NCBI RefSeq assembly: GCF_042654985.1
Contig: NZ_JBHSMT010000013.1
Span: 124,001 to 188,000, forward strand
Direction: 5' to 3'
DNA from: Paraherbaspirillum soli
Lineage (GTDB): Bacteria > Pseudomonadota > Gammaproteobacteria > Burkholderiales > Burkholderiaceae_D
Length of the DNA: 64,000 nt
In this document: positions 8,993 through 18,156 of the stretch, piece after piece
How positions within the stretch are numbered: position 1 is the stretch's first letter
Layout of the letters: every line of letters starts with the position of its first letter
Made by a program: the position numbers and the translations under genes
The notes under the pieces: model-generated
Told to the model about the DNA's origin: nothing
Databases searched by the model: none
What the model saw: the letters and a program-made list of their open reading frames with translations, nothing else

Positions 8993-9430
8993 ATGAAAAT
9001 ATTGAAATTCGCTTTACTTGTATTGCTCCCGCAACTGCTTACTCAAACATCCCAAGCTGCGCAGGCAACTTGCCTTGCGTATGAACCAGCCAGTGCAGCT
9101 ATTTCCGGAATGCTTCATAGGGAAACTTTCCCCGGAAGGCCCAATTATGAAAGTATTGCGCAAGGAGACGAGCCGGAAACCGGATTTTATTTAACGTTGC
9201 CGCAAGCTATTTGCACGATCGCCGACCCGGCACATCAGATGGACGGACTTGCCGCTGTGCGGGAGGTTCAGCTGGTATTGAATGAAAAACAGTACGCCGA
9301 GCTTAGGCCGTATTTGGGCCGCCTTGTGCGCTTGGACGGCAAGCTTTTTCCAGCGTCCACAGGACATCACCACGCCGACTTGTTGCTTCGCGTCGAGAAC
9401 GCGCCCTCTTCGCGAGGGAAAACCAAGTAA
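8993..9430 (+). CDS. Small exported protein, DUF4431-like
   Basis: 145 residues with an N-terminal signal peptide (about 1-22, ending SQAAQA). The mature part matches my memory of DUF4431: an early CLAYEP segment, a SGMLHRETFPGRPNY strand pair, the central TLPQAICT and a late TGHHHADLLLRV block. The function of that family is unknown. It is convergent with umuD and their stops are only 5 bases apart. Assignment to the family is from pattern memory. Confidence 0.6.
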   Translation: MKILKFALLVLLPQLLTQTSQAAQATCLAYEPASAAISGMLHRETFPGRPNYESIAQGDEPETGFYLTLPQAICTIADPAHQMDGLAAVREVQLVLNEKQYAELRPYLGRLVRLDGKLFPASTGHHHADLLLRVENAPSSRGKTK

Positions 9431-9435
9431 GGAAG

Positions 9436-9909
9436 TCAGACCGCGATTTTACGAACAACGCCGACAACCACACCCCAGATGAGAAGATCGTCGTCCTCGC
9501 CGACGCGAATCGCGTCATATGCCGGATTCTCAGGTCGCAGTTCAATCGCGTCGTGCAAGCGGCAGAGTCGCTTCAAATTAAATTCGTTGTGGATGATCGC
9601 CACCACTATATGGCCGTGCTTCGGCCCTATCGAGCGATCGACCAAGACTTGATCACCGCTCAAGATGCCGGCGCCGCTCATGCTATCGCCCTCCACCGTG
9701 AAGTAGAGAGATGCAGCCTTGTGCCTAACCAGATATTCATTAGCGTCCAGACTGCCCTCGAAATAGTTGGCTGTCCGAGAGGGAAACCTGGCAGGAACCT
9801 TGCTTGGAAACAATAAGATAGGACAAGCGGCCGGCGCTTCAGGGGCGCGTTGCGGTGTTTGCATCAAGTTAACTGGGGCGTATGGTTGCACGCTTGCAAA
9901 GAGGCTCAT
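9436..9909 (-). CDS. umuD: UmuD-like S24 protein, no umuC partner
   Basis: 157 residues. The C-terminal peptidase S24 domain has the catalytic pair Ser76 (in EGDSM) and Lys113 (in FNLKRL) and closes with WGVVVGVVRK, as in UmuD. Aligned with E. coli UmuD, the cleavage dipeptide Cys24-Gly25 falls on Ala40-Arg41 (VPARFPSR), so the glycine required for self-cleavage is replaced. A consensus LexA box lies just upstream. No umuC follows: the downstream neighbour is a convergent exported protein. It may therefore act in trans on a UmuC elsewhere, or as a UmuD' mimic or dominant regulator. The family call is firm, the role is inference. Confidence 0.85.
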   Translation of the reverse strand: MSLFASVQPYAPVNLMQTPQRAPEAPAACPILLFPSKVPARFPSRTANYFEGSLDANEYLVRHKAASLYFTVEGDSMSGAGILSGDQVLVDRSIGPKHGHIVVAIIHNEFNLKRLCRLHDAIELRPENPAYDAIRVGEDDDLLIWGVVVGVVRKIAV

Positions 9910-9925
9910 GGCTGGCTTTCAAGTA

Positions 9926-9941
9926 CTGTACATATATACAG
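9926..9941 (-). promoter_or_regulatory. SOS (LexA) box upstream of umuD
   Basis: CTGTACATATATACAG is a perfect CTGT-N8-ACAG palindrome with an alternating AT core, ending 17 bases before the umuD start. It matches the proteobacterial LexA operator very closely and predicts DNA-damage induction of umuD. The flanking TA on both sides extends the symmetry. Confidence 0.85.
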
Positions 9942-10060
9942 TATATCAAAATAATTTTGCCCTCTTGTCGTTTCCTTGCTGCAATTTCACATGCTACGTA
10001 AAATCACGCATCATGCGACTAGTCGGCCAGCCGTTTTACAAGCTACGAAATGAAAGCAAC

Positions 10061-10450
10061 ATGAACAACGCTCCTTACCACGCACACATCTACTACCAAC
10101 TCGACAATCGCGCTGTCGCCGAAGCCGTACACCGTCGCCTGAGCGAATTAAAAGAATCTGGAGGCATTTCCCCGATTCTTTTTGTCGGGCAGCTGCGGGA
10201 TTACAAGGCGGGTCCGCATCCAATGCCCCAATTCGAAATCCATTTCACAGAAGAGCATCTGTCGGCGATTCGACCCATCATCGAGGCATCGGGACTCACG
10301 GCGCTTGTGCATCCGCTCACCGACGACGACCTCGCCGACCACACAAGTTTGGCTCAGTGGATAGGGGCATCCCTCGAACTTGATCTCACTCCGCTCGATC
10401 CTCCGGGCATGAACAAAGGCGTCGCACGTTTTGGAAAAACCGATTTCTAG
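10061..10450 (+). CDS. DOPA 4,5-dioxygenase family protein
   Basis: 129 residues from ATG 10061; the frame extends further upstream but homology begins at this methionine. The blocks YHAHIYYQ near the N-terminus, GPHPMPQFEIHF in the middle and ALVHPLTDDDLADHTSLAQW near the end are those of the small DOPA 4,5-dioxygenase-like family, with conserved histidines suited to metal binding. Members open aromatic catechol rings or are uncharacterised. It is divergent from umuD and has no aromatic-degradation neighbours, so its substrate is open. Confidence 0.8.
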   Translation: MNNAPYHAHIYYQLDNRAVAEAVHRRLSELKESGGISPILFVGQLRDYKAGPHPMPQFEIHFTEEHLSAIRPIIEASGLTALVHPLTDDDLADHTSLAQWIGASLELDLTPLDPPGMNKGVARFGKTDF

Positions 10451-10716
10451 AGAGCATTCCTGACATCGGCCAATTCGCGTCGACGAAGACTCAGTCACTC
10501 AGTCTGGACGGCATGAGAATTTAGTTCGGGCGTTTGTATGCGTCATTCGACAAGCAACTGGTCTTGAATGCGCTTGGCAGTAAGGACATCGTGTTGTTGG
10601 ATAGTGAGAGCGTTGGCGTTTCCTCGAGTAAGAAGATTCATCGCCTGATTGTGCGGAAAGCTACGAGCGCCGAATGCCAGCCAAGCTTTCCGGACGGTCT
10701 GACCTTACCGGCAGAA

Positions 10717-11376
10717 TCAGCGTTTGCGTGCCAGCGTCAGTCCGTCGCCGATCGGCAGCAGCGACAGGTCGATGCGTTCATCCTGATGCAGTTTGATGTT
10801 CAGCGCTTGCAAGGCGGCCGTGTCGGCGCTGGCATCAGTGCTTGCCACTTTGCCGCTCCATAATGTGTTGTCGATGGCGATCAGCCCCCCGGTGCGCAGC
10901 AACTGCAGGCAGCGTTCGTAATAGTCGTCGTAGCTGGTCTTGTCGGCATCGATGAAGGCGAAGTCATATTGGCCGGCCTCGCCCGCGGCCAGACGGGCAT
11001 CGAGCGTCTCCAGCGCGGGTCTCAACTGTAGATCGATCTTGTGCCCAACATGGGCCTGCGCCCAAAATGGCTGGCCGATCTGCGTGTATTCATCGCTGAT
11101 GTCGCAGGCCAGCAGCTTGCCGTCATCCGGCAGAGCCAGCGCCACCGTCAGTGCGCTGTACCCGGTGAAGACGCCTACTTCAATGGTGCGCCTTGCCCCC
11201 ATCAGCTTGATCAGTAGCGCCATGAATTGACCCTGTTCGGGCGAAATCTGCATTCCCGCATACGGATGACTGCGCGTAACGTCGCGCAGGGCCGCTTGCG
11301 CCGGATGCTCGCGGATCGAATGATCCAGTACATATTGGTACAGCGTGTCGTCGAGATTGAGTGTGCGGTTAGACAT
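10717..11376 (-). CDS. SAM-dependent O-methyltransferase (CCoAOMT family)
   Basis: 219 residues from ATG 11376, which follows AGGAGAAC. The SAM-binding motif I reads TIEVGVFTGYSALTVALALP, metal and substrate-binding segments read DFAFIDADKTSYDDYYE, and GGLIAIDNTLWSGKV is the third block. These match the cation-dependent caffeoyl-CoA O-methyltransferase-like family, which methylates catechol hydroxyls. It lies 115 bases downstream of a LysR gene on the same strand. The substrate is not predictable, although a catechol is likely by family. Confidence 0.88.
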   Translation of the reverse strand: MSNRTLNLDDTLYQYVLDHSIREHPAQAALRDVTRSHPYAGMQISPEQGQFMALLIKLMGARRTIEVGVFTGYSALTVALALPDDGKLLACDISDEYTQIGQPFWAQAHVGHKIDLQLRPALETLDARLAAGEAGQYDFAFIDADKTSYDDYYERCLQLLRTGGLIAIDNTLWSGKVASTDASADTAALQALNIKLHQDERIDLSLLPIGDGLTLARKR

Positions 11377-11491
11377 ACGGTTGTTCTCCTGAATAAAAAT
11401 AAGTATGAGATGGACGATGCGCATGATGAGCGGTCGCCCTCACTTTGTTCAACTGCTGCACCATCGCCGATTCCGGCGTGGCTTGAACTGC

Positions 11492-12382
11492 TCAAGCTTC
11501 CCTTAGCGCTGCGGCCAGAAAATCGACAAACACCCTTACCTTTTGCTGCAAGTGGCGACTGCTGGGATAAAGCGCAAAGATACTACGCCGGGCCAGCTTA
11601 TGTTCCGGCAGTACCTGGGTCAATTCGCCGCGTTCCAGCGCAGGTCGCGCAACGAATGAAGGCAGCGCGCCTATCCCGACTCCTGCCAGCAGCATGTCAC
11701 TGAGCATCAAACTGTTATCGACCGAAAAACGTGCCGGCAACTCTATGCTGATCGCGCCCTCCGGCCCATCCAGATGCCAGCTGCCCGGATGATCTGCCAA
11801 GCGGTAGGCAAGCAAGTCGTGCTGGCGCAGGTCTTCGACACAGAGCGGCGTGCCGCGCGCCGCCAAGTAGCTCGGCGCGGCACATATGATTTGCTCCACT
11901 TCCCCCAGTCGCCGCGCTATCAGCGTCGAATTGACCAAGGTCGCGCGGATGCGCAAGGACACGTCGAAGCCCTCGGCAACAACATCCAGCAGGTGATCGT
12001 CCAGGGTCAATTCGACCGTCAGTTGCGGATACCGCGCCATGAATTGCGCCAGCACTGGCGACAGCACCTTAAGTCCGAACGATAGCGGCGCGTTGACCCG
12101 AAGGCGCCCGGCAACCTCGCCACCCCCGGTCGCCGTCGATCGTTCCAGTGCATCCAATTCATCCAGCAGACGGCAACATTCGGCAAAGTAGGCGCGGCCG
12201 GTTTCGGACAGGCTCATACGCCGGGTGGTGCGAATGATCAGCAAGGAGCCGAGACGCTCTTCGAGCTGGCGCACCTGTTTGCTGATTGCCGCGGTTGACT
12301 GCCGCAGGTCTTCGGCGGCCTTACTGAAACTGGCACGCTCCACGACCCGGCGGAAGACTCGCATGTGCGCTAACAAGTCCAT
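11492..12382 (-). CDS. LysR-family transcriptional regulator
   Basis: 296 residues. The N-terminal winged helix (about 1-60) has the LysR pattern FSKAAEDLRQSTAAISKQVRQLEERLG, then LIIRTTRRMSLSETG. The C-terminal part is the periplasmic-binding-like effector domain. It resembles the CrgA/DmlR branch. It is divergent from the cyclase-RidA pair with only about 136 bases between starts, which makes that pair the most likely target; the O-methyltransferase follows it on the same strand. Confidence 0.9.
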   Translation of the reverse strand: MDLLAHMRVFRRVVERASFSKAAEDLRQSTAAISKQVRQLEERLGSLLIIRTTRRMSLSETGRAYFAECCRLLDELDALERSTATGGGEVAGRLRVNAPLSFGLKVLSPVLAQFMARYPQLTVELTLDDHLLDVVAEGFDVSLRIRATLVNSTLIARRLGEVEQIICAAPSYLAARGTPLCVEDLRQHDLLAYRLADHPGSWHLDGPEGAISIELPARFSVDNSLMLSDMLLAGVGIGALPSFVARPALERGELTQVLPEHKLARRSIFALYPSSRHLQQKVRVFVDFLAAALREA

Positions 12383-12518
12383 ATATTTTCCATCCAGTTA
12401 AATATGTTTTAATTTTTTAGCTGATTATCATTCTATTTAACAACAATATCATGACGACATGCGTTCCCCAAGCCAGCGGGAAGAAGCAAAAAATCGAGCA
12501 ACCAAATCACGGAGTCCC

Positions 12519-13577
12519 ATGATGTTTAACCGCTTTCAATCCAAATTCAGTCCTATCTGCGTCGCGCGCCGTTTAGCTTTCATGCCGCTATTACTCGCAC
12601 TGCTAGGAGGGAATGCCAATGCGGCCAATGCAGCCAATGCGGCGCCGGAAAACGGCGGCAAGCTAGCGCAGAAAGTCGGCGCAAGTCCCTGGGGGCCAAA
12701 AGATGAGATCGGCCGCCTCAACCTGATGACTCCCGCCTCGCGTGCTGCCATCATGGCGCGCGTGTCCGGCGCGAAGGCCTACGATCTGGCGGTGGAGTAT
12801 TTCATCGGCATGCCTAGCTGGCAGGCCGCAGGCGATCCGCCTTATCAGATGTGGATGACCCATACGCCGCATGGCAACCTGGTTGCCGATTCGATGCAAG
12901 TTGGCGAAGCCATGAACCGGCACGTCAGCTATACAGGCTCAGCGATCTCGATGTATGCCCATATGGGCACGCACATCGACGCGCTGAATCACTTTGGACT
13001 GGACGACAAGATCTGGAACGGCTTTTCCGCTGCCGAACACCTGGGAGATCGCGGCTGGAATGTGACGGGCGCAGAGAAACTGCCGCCCATCATTGCCCGC
13101 GGCGTGCTGCTTGATGTCGCAACGGCCAAGGGGGTGGACATGCTGCCCGACAGCTATCGAGTGACCCGCAAGGATCTGCGCGAGACGCTCGACAAACAAG
13201 GAACGCGCCTGGAGCAAGGCGATGTGGTGTTGATCCGCACCGGCCGCATGCGCAACTATGAGAAGGCGCAGGCCTATATGGCCAATCCGCCGGGGATGAG
13301 CCTGGATGCAGCAAAATTCCTGATCGAAGATGGCGGCGCCATGGTGGTCGGCGCCGACAATCTGAGCTTCGAAACTTTCCCGTCCGAAGTGGCTGACAAT
13401 TATCTGCCGCTGCATACCTATCTGCTGGCGCAACAAGGCGCACCTATTATCGAATTGGTCAATCTAGAGGCCTTGTCGCGTGATCGCGTCTACCAGTTTG
13501 CCTTCGTCGGCGCCTCGCTCAAACTCCGCGGCGCCGACGCCGCGCCGATCCGCCCTGTCGCATTACCCATTAAATAG
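12519..13577 (+). CDS. Exported cyclase-family metal hydrolase (kynurenine formamidase-like)
   Basis: About 352 residues from ATG 12519 (ATG 12522 is equally possible; GGAG lies at 12511-12514). An N-terminal signal-like segment (ARRLAFMPLLLALLGGNANA) suggests export. The cyclase-family metal motif HMGTHIDALNHFG (HxGTHxDxxxH) is intact, and GDVVLIRTG follows. Members hydrolyse amide or lactone bonds, for example N-formylkynurenine. The RidA-like gene begins at the base after its stop, so they form an operon, probably controlled by the divergent LysR gene. Confidence 0.85.
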   Translation: MMFNRFQSKFSPICVARRLAFMPLLLALLGGNANAANAANAAPENGGKLAQKVGASPWGPKDEIGRLNLMTPASRAAIMARVSGAKAYDLAVEYFIGMPSWQAAGDPPYQMWMTHTPHGNLVADSMQVGEAMNRHVSYTGSAISMYAHMGTHIDALNHFGLDDKIWNGFSAAEHLGDRGWNVTGAEKLPPIIARGVLLDVATAKGVDMLPDSYRVTRKDLRETLDKQGTRLEQGDVVLIRTGRMRNYEKAQAYMANPPGMSLDAAKFLIEDGGAMVVGADNLSFETFPSEVADNYLPLHTYLLAQQGAPIIELVNLEALSRDRVYQFAFVGASLKLRGADAAPIRPVALPIK

Positions 13578-14117
13578 ATGTCGCGACGTTTTTGCGCCCT
13601 GCCCCCTGCACAATCGACCAGCCTAGAAATGGACAAAATGACCCACGCCGCCCGCTTGCCTGATCACCCAGCTGTTGAATTACTGAACCCTCCAGACCTC
13701 TATGATCCCAGCGCAAACGGCTATTCCCACGTTGCCCGGCTCGCCCCGGGAGCGCAGCTGGTCTATACCGCCGGCCAAGGCGGTGAAGATTCACAAGGAC
13801 AGTTGTCGCCTGACTTCAGCCATCAGGTGCAGCAGGCCTTTGTCAATTTGCGTGCGACGCTGGCCTGCGCCGGCGCCGCTCTGACGGACGTTGCGAAACT
13901 GACGGTGCTGATAGTCGACCACAGCGAAGCGCGCCTTGCAGTACTCGCGCATGAAATTGCACAGGCATGGGGCACTGCGGCGAAACCCGCATGCACCCTG
14001 ATTCCGGTTCCCCGGCTGGCGCTAGACGGCATGCTGTTCGAGGTCGAAGCCATCGCGGCTCTGAAATGCAGGGCAATTGGGGAGAATGGAACGCGTGCTC
14101 CCGACGCAATGAGTTGA
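13578..14117 (+). CDS. RidA/YjgF-family protein
   Basis: Up to 179 residues. The RidA fold is visible from VYTAGQGGED through FVNLRATLACAGAALTDVAKLTV to KPACTLIPVPRLALDGMLFEVEAIA, the last carrying the conserved substrate-pocket region; the position usually held by Arg is within the PACTLI stretch and differs from canonical RidA, so imine deaminase activity is uncertain. ATG 13578 abuts the previous stop; ATG 13629 or 13638 would fit the fold better. Its tight link to the cyclase-family hydrolase points to a shared catabolic pathway. Confidence 0.8.
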   Translation: MSRRFCALPPAQSTSLEMDKMTHAARLPDHPAVELLNPPDLYDPSANGYSHVARLAPGAQLVYTAGQGGEDSQGQLSPDFSHQVQQAFVNLRATLACAGAALTDVAKLTVLIVDHSEARLAVLAHEIAQAWGTAAKPACTLIPVPRLALDGMLFEVEAIAALKCRAIGENGTRAPDAMS

Positions 14118-14144
14118 GTAGACGTTCTTTCAAATACACTCAGC

Positions 14145-16901
14145 TCACCTCTGACCCTCGGGACGGCCGGCGCCGAGCGTCTCGAGCAGCGGCCGGAGGG
14201 CATCGAGTTCGGAGCCGAAACCGTTCCAATCCCCCGCCTTCAATCGCTCGATGGCGCGGTCATAGTGGGCGAGTGCCTCGCGGGCGCGCGCATCCGCCGT
14301 GCCGCGCAGCGGCGATGCCATTGGGACCGTCTCCTTGAACAGCGCCGCCAAGGCCTCGCCCAAGGTCTCTTCCATCACCACCCGGTCGCCATAGGTGGCG
14401 ATCACCCGCTTCAACTCGGGCAGTTGACCGGACGCCGCACGCAAGTAGAGCGGAGAGACATAGAGGATCGAGCTCTCGATCGGCACCACCAGGAGATGAC
14501 CGCGAATGACGCGCGAGCCCATCTGGTTCCACAGCGAAATCTGCTGCGAGATCTCGGTATTCTGCTGGATCCGCGCCTCGATCTGGAACGGCCCATAGAC
14601 CAGCTTGTCCTTGGGGAAGGTGTAGACGATGAGCTTGCCGTACTCGGGCGGATCGCAACGCGCCGCCAGCCAGGCGATCATATTGTCGCGCTGGCTGGGC
14701 ACCATCGGCAGCATGAGGACGAACTCGGCGCGCGACTCCCCAGGGAGCCGCATGATCATGTAATAAGGCGTCATCGGCGTGCCGGGGGCACTCCCACCAT
14801 CAATGCCGGCCAATCCCCGCGGGAACTGCCACAGATCCTCGCGATTGTAGAAGACTTCCGGCGCATCCATATGGTAGGCGCGGTAGAGTTGCGCCTGGAT
14901 CAGGAACAAATCCTCGGGGTAGCGGATATGCTGCTGCAGGTCTTGCGGCATCGCCGCCAAAGGCTTGAATAGACCTGGGAAGATGCGCCGGTAAGTCCGC
15001 AGGATCGGATCGGCAGGATCGCTGACATAGAAGTCGACCGTGCCGTTATACGCATCGATCACCACCTTGACCGCATTGCGGATGTAGTTGGCGCCGTCGC
15101 CGCTCATTCGCTGGGCGTAGGGGAACCAGCGGCTGGTGGTATAAGCATCCTGCATCCAGAAAAGGCGGCCGTCGCTCGCGACGATATAGGGATCATGGTC
15201 GAGGCTGAGAAACGGGGCGATCGTGCGTACCCGGTCTTGAATGTTACGGTGGAGCAGGATCCGGCTCTGGTCCGTGATGTAGCCCGTAAGCAGGATGTTG
15301 GGATCGTCGAGCTGCCAGGCGAAAAGGCCGCGCCGCGCAATGCTGCCGATCGCGATACCGTCGCGCCCACTGTAACTGGTGTAGACATTGTCCTTTCCCA
15401 TCGGGTAATCGAATTCGGGCACGCTGCCCTTCACGATGACGTAGCCATGACCGCTTTCACCGAAATAGAGGCGCGGTTCGCGGATGGCCGGGCCGCCGTT
15501 GGCGACGGGCGGAATATCCTGCAAATAAAAGGAAGGTAAGCCTTCGGTGGATTTCTCGGTGACCGGCGACATTACGACGCCGTTGCCGTGGGTGAACAGG
15601 AGATGCAGGTTGACCCAGGTCTGGGCGTTCGCCGGCAGCATCGCCGGCTCCAATTCACGCGCCGACAGCATCACTTGCCGGTAGCCAGCGTCAAGCCGGT
15701 AGCGATCGATGTCCACGGCGAGGAATTTGTAGTAGGTCCTGATCTCCTGCAGTTGCGCATAGGTATCCAACAGCGGCTGCACATCCCACAGGCGGACGTT
15801 GTCGACGGTCGCGCGATTGGCCTGGAGCGAAGCGAAATTCAGCCCCTGCTCGGCCGGAAACGGTTTTACCACGATCTGTTGCAGGCCGTAGGCCTTCCGC
15901 GTCAGCGCGATATTGTGCTCGATATAGGGCGTCTCCAGCTGTAGCTCGCTCGGCTTGACATAAAAGCGCTGGAACAGCGCCGGAAAGATCAGGGCGAACA
16001 CAAACGAGCTACCAAACACCAGCAACGCCGAGGCCACAGGAATTCGATAGCCGCGCCAGCGCATATTGATCCACGAAGCGACGGACGCGGCAGCGGCAAG
16101 ACCGACCATTAGCCACAAGACCGGCAGCTCGACGTGGATGTCGGTATACCCGGCGCCGACCACGACGCCGTTGTCGCCGTAGAGCAGTAAAAAGCGGTCG
16201 AGTGCGTAGGACCAGGCCTTCAGCAAAAAGAACAAACCGAGCATTGCCGAACCATGCGCGGCGGCGGCGTGCGAGACCCCACGCGACGACTGCCCGAGCG
16301 CGATGTCGCCGCGCACCCCGTAGACCACACCTGCAACGAGCGCGCTGCAGAAGAGCAGCTGCAGCAGCCAATTCTTGAGCGCAAGATAGGCGGGCAGCGA
16401 GAAGAGATAGAAGCCAATGTCTTTGCCGAAGATCAGATCGCGCTCGCCAAAGGGCACCTGATGAAGGAAGCGAAGCGCCACGCCCCAATTCGAGATTTCG
16501 AGGTAAGCGATAAGCAACCCAAAGAGGACCGCGCCGCAAGCGATGCTGGAGCGCCAAGGAATGCGCGGCGCGATCTGGTCGGCCAGTTCGCTTATGACCA
16601 CCGGCGTACCCGACGACAAGGCTGTTTTCGCTCGCGAGGTACCGAGGCTCCTCGCGTAACGATGTGCCAGCAACCCGGATACCCATATAGCGCCCGCCGA
16701 GGCGGCGAACACGGCGACAAACAAGAGCGCTTGGGCGGACAGGACCGTCCAAAAAACTTCGACGTAGCCGATCGAAGAAAACCACAACCAGTCGACCAGG
16801 ACGCCGGTGATGCGCCCAACGATGATCAGGCCGACGACGACGGCCGCAACCGTGATTGCATTGCGTTTCAAGCGTACGCCGGACCTCAATTGCGACCGCA
16901 T
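14145..16901 (-). CDS. UPF0182-family large membrane protein
   Basis: 918 residues, the usual length for UPF0182. The N-terminal third (about 20-320) holds several hydrophobic helices, for example residues 17-37 and a following WLWFSSIGYVEVFW segment that is typical of the family. A large soluble domain follows, with EQGLNFASLQANRATVDNVRLWD, HGNGVVMSPVTEKSTEGLP and GARYLGES-like blocks (YFGESGHGYVIV). Its biochemical role is unknown. It is convergent with the RidA gene and downstream of the HbpS-like gene on the same strand, with 33 bases between them, so the two may be cotranscribed. Confidence 0.9.
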   Translation of the reverse strand: MRSQLRSGVRLKRNAITVAAVVVGLIIVGRITGVLVDWLWFSSIGYVEVFWTVLSAQALLFVAVFAASAGAIWVSGLLAHRYARSLGTSRAKTALSSGTPVVISELADQIAPRIPWRSSIACGAVLFGLLIAYLEISNWGVALRFLHQVPFGERDLIFGKDIGFYLFSLPAYLALKNWLLQLLFCSALVAGVVYGVRGDIALGQSSRGVSHAAAAHGSAMLGLFFLLKAWSYALDRFLLLYGDNGVVVGAGYTDIHVELPVLWLMVGLAAAASVASWINMRWRGYRIPVASALLVFGSSFVFALIFPALFQRFYVKPSELQLETPYIEHNIALTRKAYGLQQIVVKPFPAEQGLNFASLQANRATVDNVRLWDVQPLLDTYAQLQEIRTYYKFLAVDIDRYRLDAGYRQVMLSARELEPAMLPANAQTWVNLHLLFTHGNGVVMSPVTEKSTEGLPSFYLQDIPPVANGGPAIREPRLYFGESGHGYVIVKGSVPEFDYPMGKDNVYTSYSGRDGIAIGSIARRGLFAWQLDDPNILLTGYITDQSRILLHRNIQDRVRTIAPFLSLDHDPYIVASDGRLFWMQDAYTTSRWFPYAQRMSGDGANYIRNAVKVVIDAYNGTVDFYVSDPADPILRTYRRIFPGLFKPLAAMPQDLQQHIRYPEDLFLIQAQLYRAYHMDAPEVFYNREDLWQFPRGLAGIDGGSAPGTPMTPYYMIMRLPGESRAEFVLMLPMVPSQRDNMIAWLAARCDPPEYGKLIVYTFPKDKLVYGPFQIEARIQQNTEISQQISLWNQMGSRVIRGHLLVVPIESSILYVSPLYLRAASGQLPELKRVIATYGDRVVMEETLGEALAALFKETVPMASPLRGTADARAREALAHYDRAIERLKAGDWNGFGSELDALRPLLETLGAGRPEGQR

Positions 16902-16934
16902 TGATCCTCCCTTGCCGGGCCGTCACGCCATCGC

Positions 16935-17429
16935 TTATTTCAGCTGATCGGCCACCTTGGCGATGCCGGCATTGGCACAGATTTCGTCCTTCTCGCCGCC
17001 GGGGGCGCCGGAGACGCCAACCGCGCCGATGGCGACGTTGCCGATCTTGATCGGGACACCGCCGCCGATGGCGACGACATCGGGAATCTGACGCAAATAC
17101 GCGTTGGCAGGATCGTCGGTCAGCTTCATAAATTCAAGCGATGTCTGGCCGCGCGTGCGGGCCGTGTAAGCCTTCTTGCGCGCGACTTCCATCGTGTGCG
17201 GATTGGTGCCGTCTCCACGAAGCGATGCGCGCACCAATCCGGCATTGTCCACGATTACCACGGAAACCTTGTAGCCATCCTTCGCGCATTGCGCAAGCGC
17301 GCCGTCAATAATGGCCAGCGCCATTTTCATCGATACATTCTTCTCGATGAGCGGAGCCTGCGCGCCGGCCGATGTGATGGAAGCGATCGTAAGTGCCAGA
17401 GTTGCAAGAACTTGTCGATTGAGCGTCAT
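16935..17429 (-). CDS. Exported HbpS/GlcG-family heme-binding-like protein
   Basis: 164 residues with a signal peptide (1-23, ending SAGA). The body follows the GlcG/HbpS pattern: MALAIIDGALAQCAKDGYKVSVVIVDNAG, then HTMEVARKKAYTA and the glycine-rich GGGVPIKIGNVAIGAVGVSGAPGGEKDE near the C-terminus. Members bind heme or act as accessory sensors. Export suggests a periplasmic role. A UPF0182 gene follows on the same strand. Confidence 0.85.
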   Translation of the reverse strand: MTLNRQVLATLALTIASITSAGAQAPLIEKNVSMKMALAIIDGALAQCAKDGYKVSVVIVDNAGLVRASLRGDGTNPHTMEVARKKAYTARTRGQTSLEFMKLTDDPANAYLRQIPDVVAIGGGVPIKIGNVAIGAVGVSGAPGGEKDEICANAGIAKVADQLK

Positions 17430-17524
17430 GATTTCCCCCTAGTCTGACCGGTCCGCGAACGGAACCGATTGGAACACCACAGGTCCGCCTGAACCTGTTG
17501 GGTATTTAAGCCGAATCTTTCACT

Positions 17525-17890
17525 TTAATACTCGGAGTATTTGCGAGCATCGCCGCGCACTTTTTCTGCAGGATACTTGGCACGGTTAATTTCCATTTTC
17601 TCGTCGACCGCCGCGATCAGATCAACATCAAGCTTATCGGCGAGACGAACCAAATAAACTAAAACATCGGCCATTTCGTGCCGAACCTGTTCAAATTTCG
17701 CCTCATTGAGTTCATCTTTGTTGCCCGTCTTGAGCCATTGGAAGTGTTCGAGAAGCTCGGCGGCTTCCACACACAGTGCAGCGGATAGATTTTTCGGCGT
17801 ATGAAATTGATCCCAATCACGCTCGGCAACAAAGATTCGAATTACCTCGCGGAGTTTGACAAAATCACTGCTCTGGGAGTCTTCAGTCAT
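17525..17890 (-). CDS. MazG-like nucleotide pyrophosphohydrolase
   Basis: 121 residues from ATG 17890, which has GGAG at a good distance. The all-alpha MazG/dCTPase signature is present: LCVEAAELLEHFQW (EExxE-type metal ligands) and HEMADVLVYLVRLADKLDVD (ExxD), then a C-terminal KYPAEKVRGDARKYSEY typical of the RS21-C6/dCTP pyrophosphatase branch. It should hydrolyse non-canonical or methylated dNTPs to monophosphates. The end of a possible upstream frame overlaps its start by 8 bases. Confidence 0.85.
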   Translation of the reverse strand: MTEDSQSSDFVKLREVIRIFVAERDWDQFHTPKNLSAALCVEAAELLEHFQWLKTGNKDELNEAKFEQVRHEMADVLVYLVRLADKLDVDLIAAVDEKMEINRAKYPAEKVRGDARKYSEY

Positions 17891-18138
17891 GGTAATGCTC
17901 CGCCTTAAATTTCTCAATATCGTCCAGGCATCCCGAACGGTGAACCATGCGATTGATATTTACCCCAACCGGGGCAAATTTGAATAGCACTGGTGAAGAA
18001 GTAGGCAATATCTCTACTCCCGTCAGCAGCAACGTAGATATTGCCATCGTTTGACAATAATAGGCAGCGCATGACCACGCGACAAAAGGCGGGCCTCGCA
18101 TCTCGTTTTGTTGGTCCGGCGGGAATGGGCGTCAGCAT
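17883..18138 (-). pseudogene. Possible frameshifted small gene upstream of MazG-like gene
   Basis: Two overlapping minus-strand frames look like halves of one protein: 17914-18138 supplies CLLLSNDGNIYVAADGSRD, and the frame ending at 17883 supplies LFKFAPVGVNINRMVHRSGC and then ends across the MazG start in an ATGACTGA-type overlap, as cotranslated genes often do. A single-base shift near 18015-18025 would join them. I do not recognise the family, and it may be noise or a sequencing error. Confidence 0.3.
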
Positions 18139-18156
18139 TAGGCCTGGACGTAAAAA

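Noticed and set aside
10534..10863. 109-codon plus-strand frame after the DOPA-dioxygenase-like gene
   Set aside because: It runs into the antisense of the O-methyltransferase gene and has no ribosome site.
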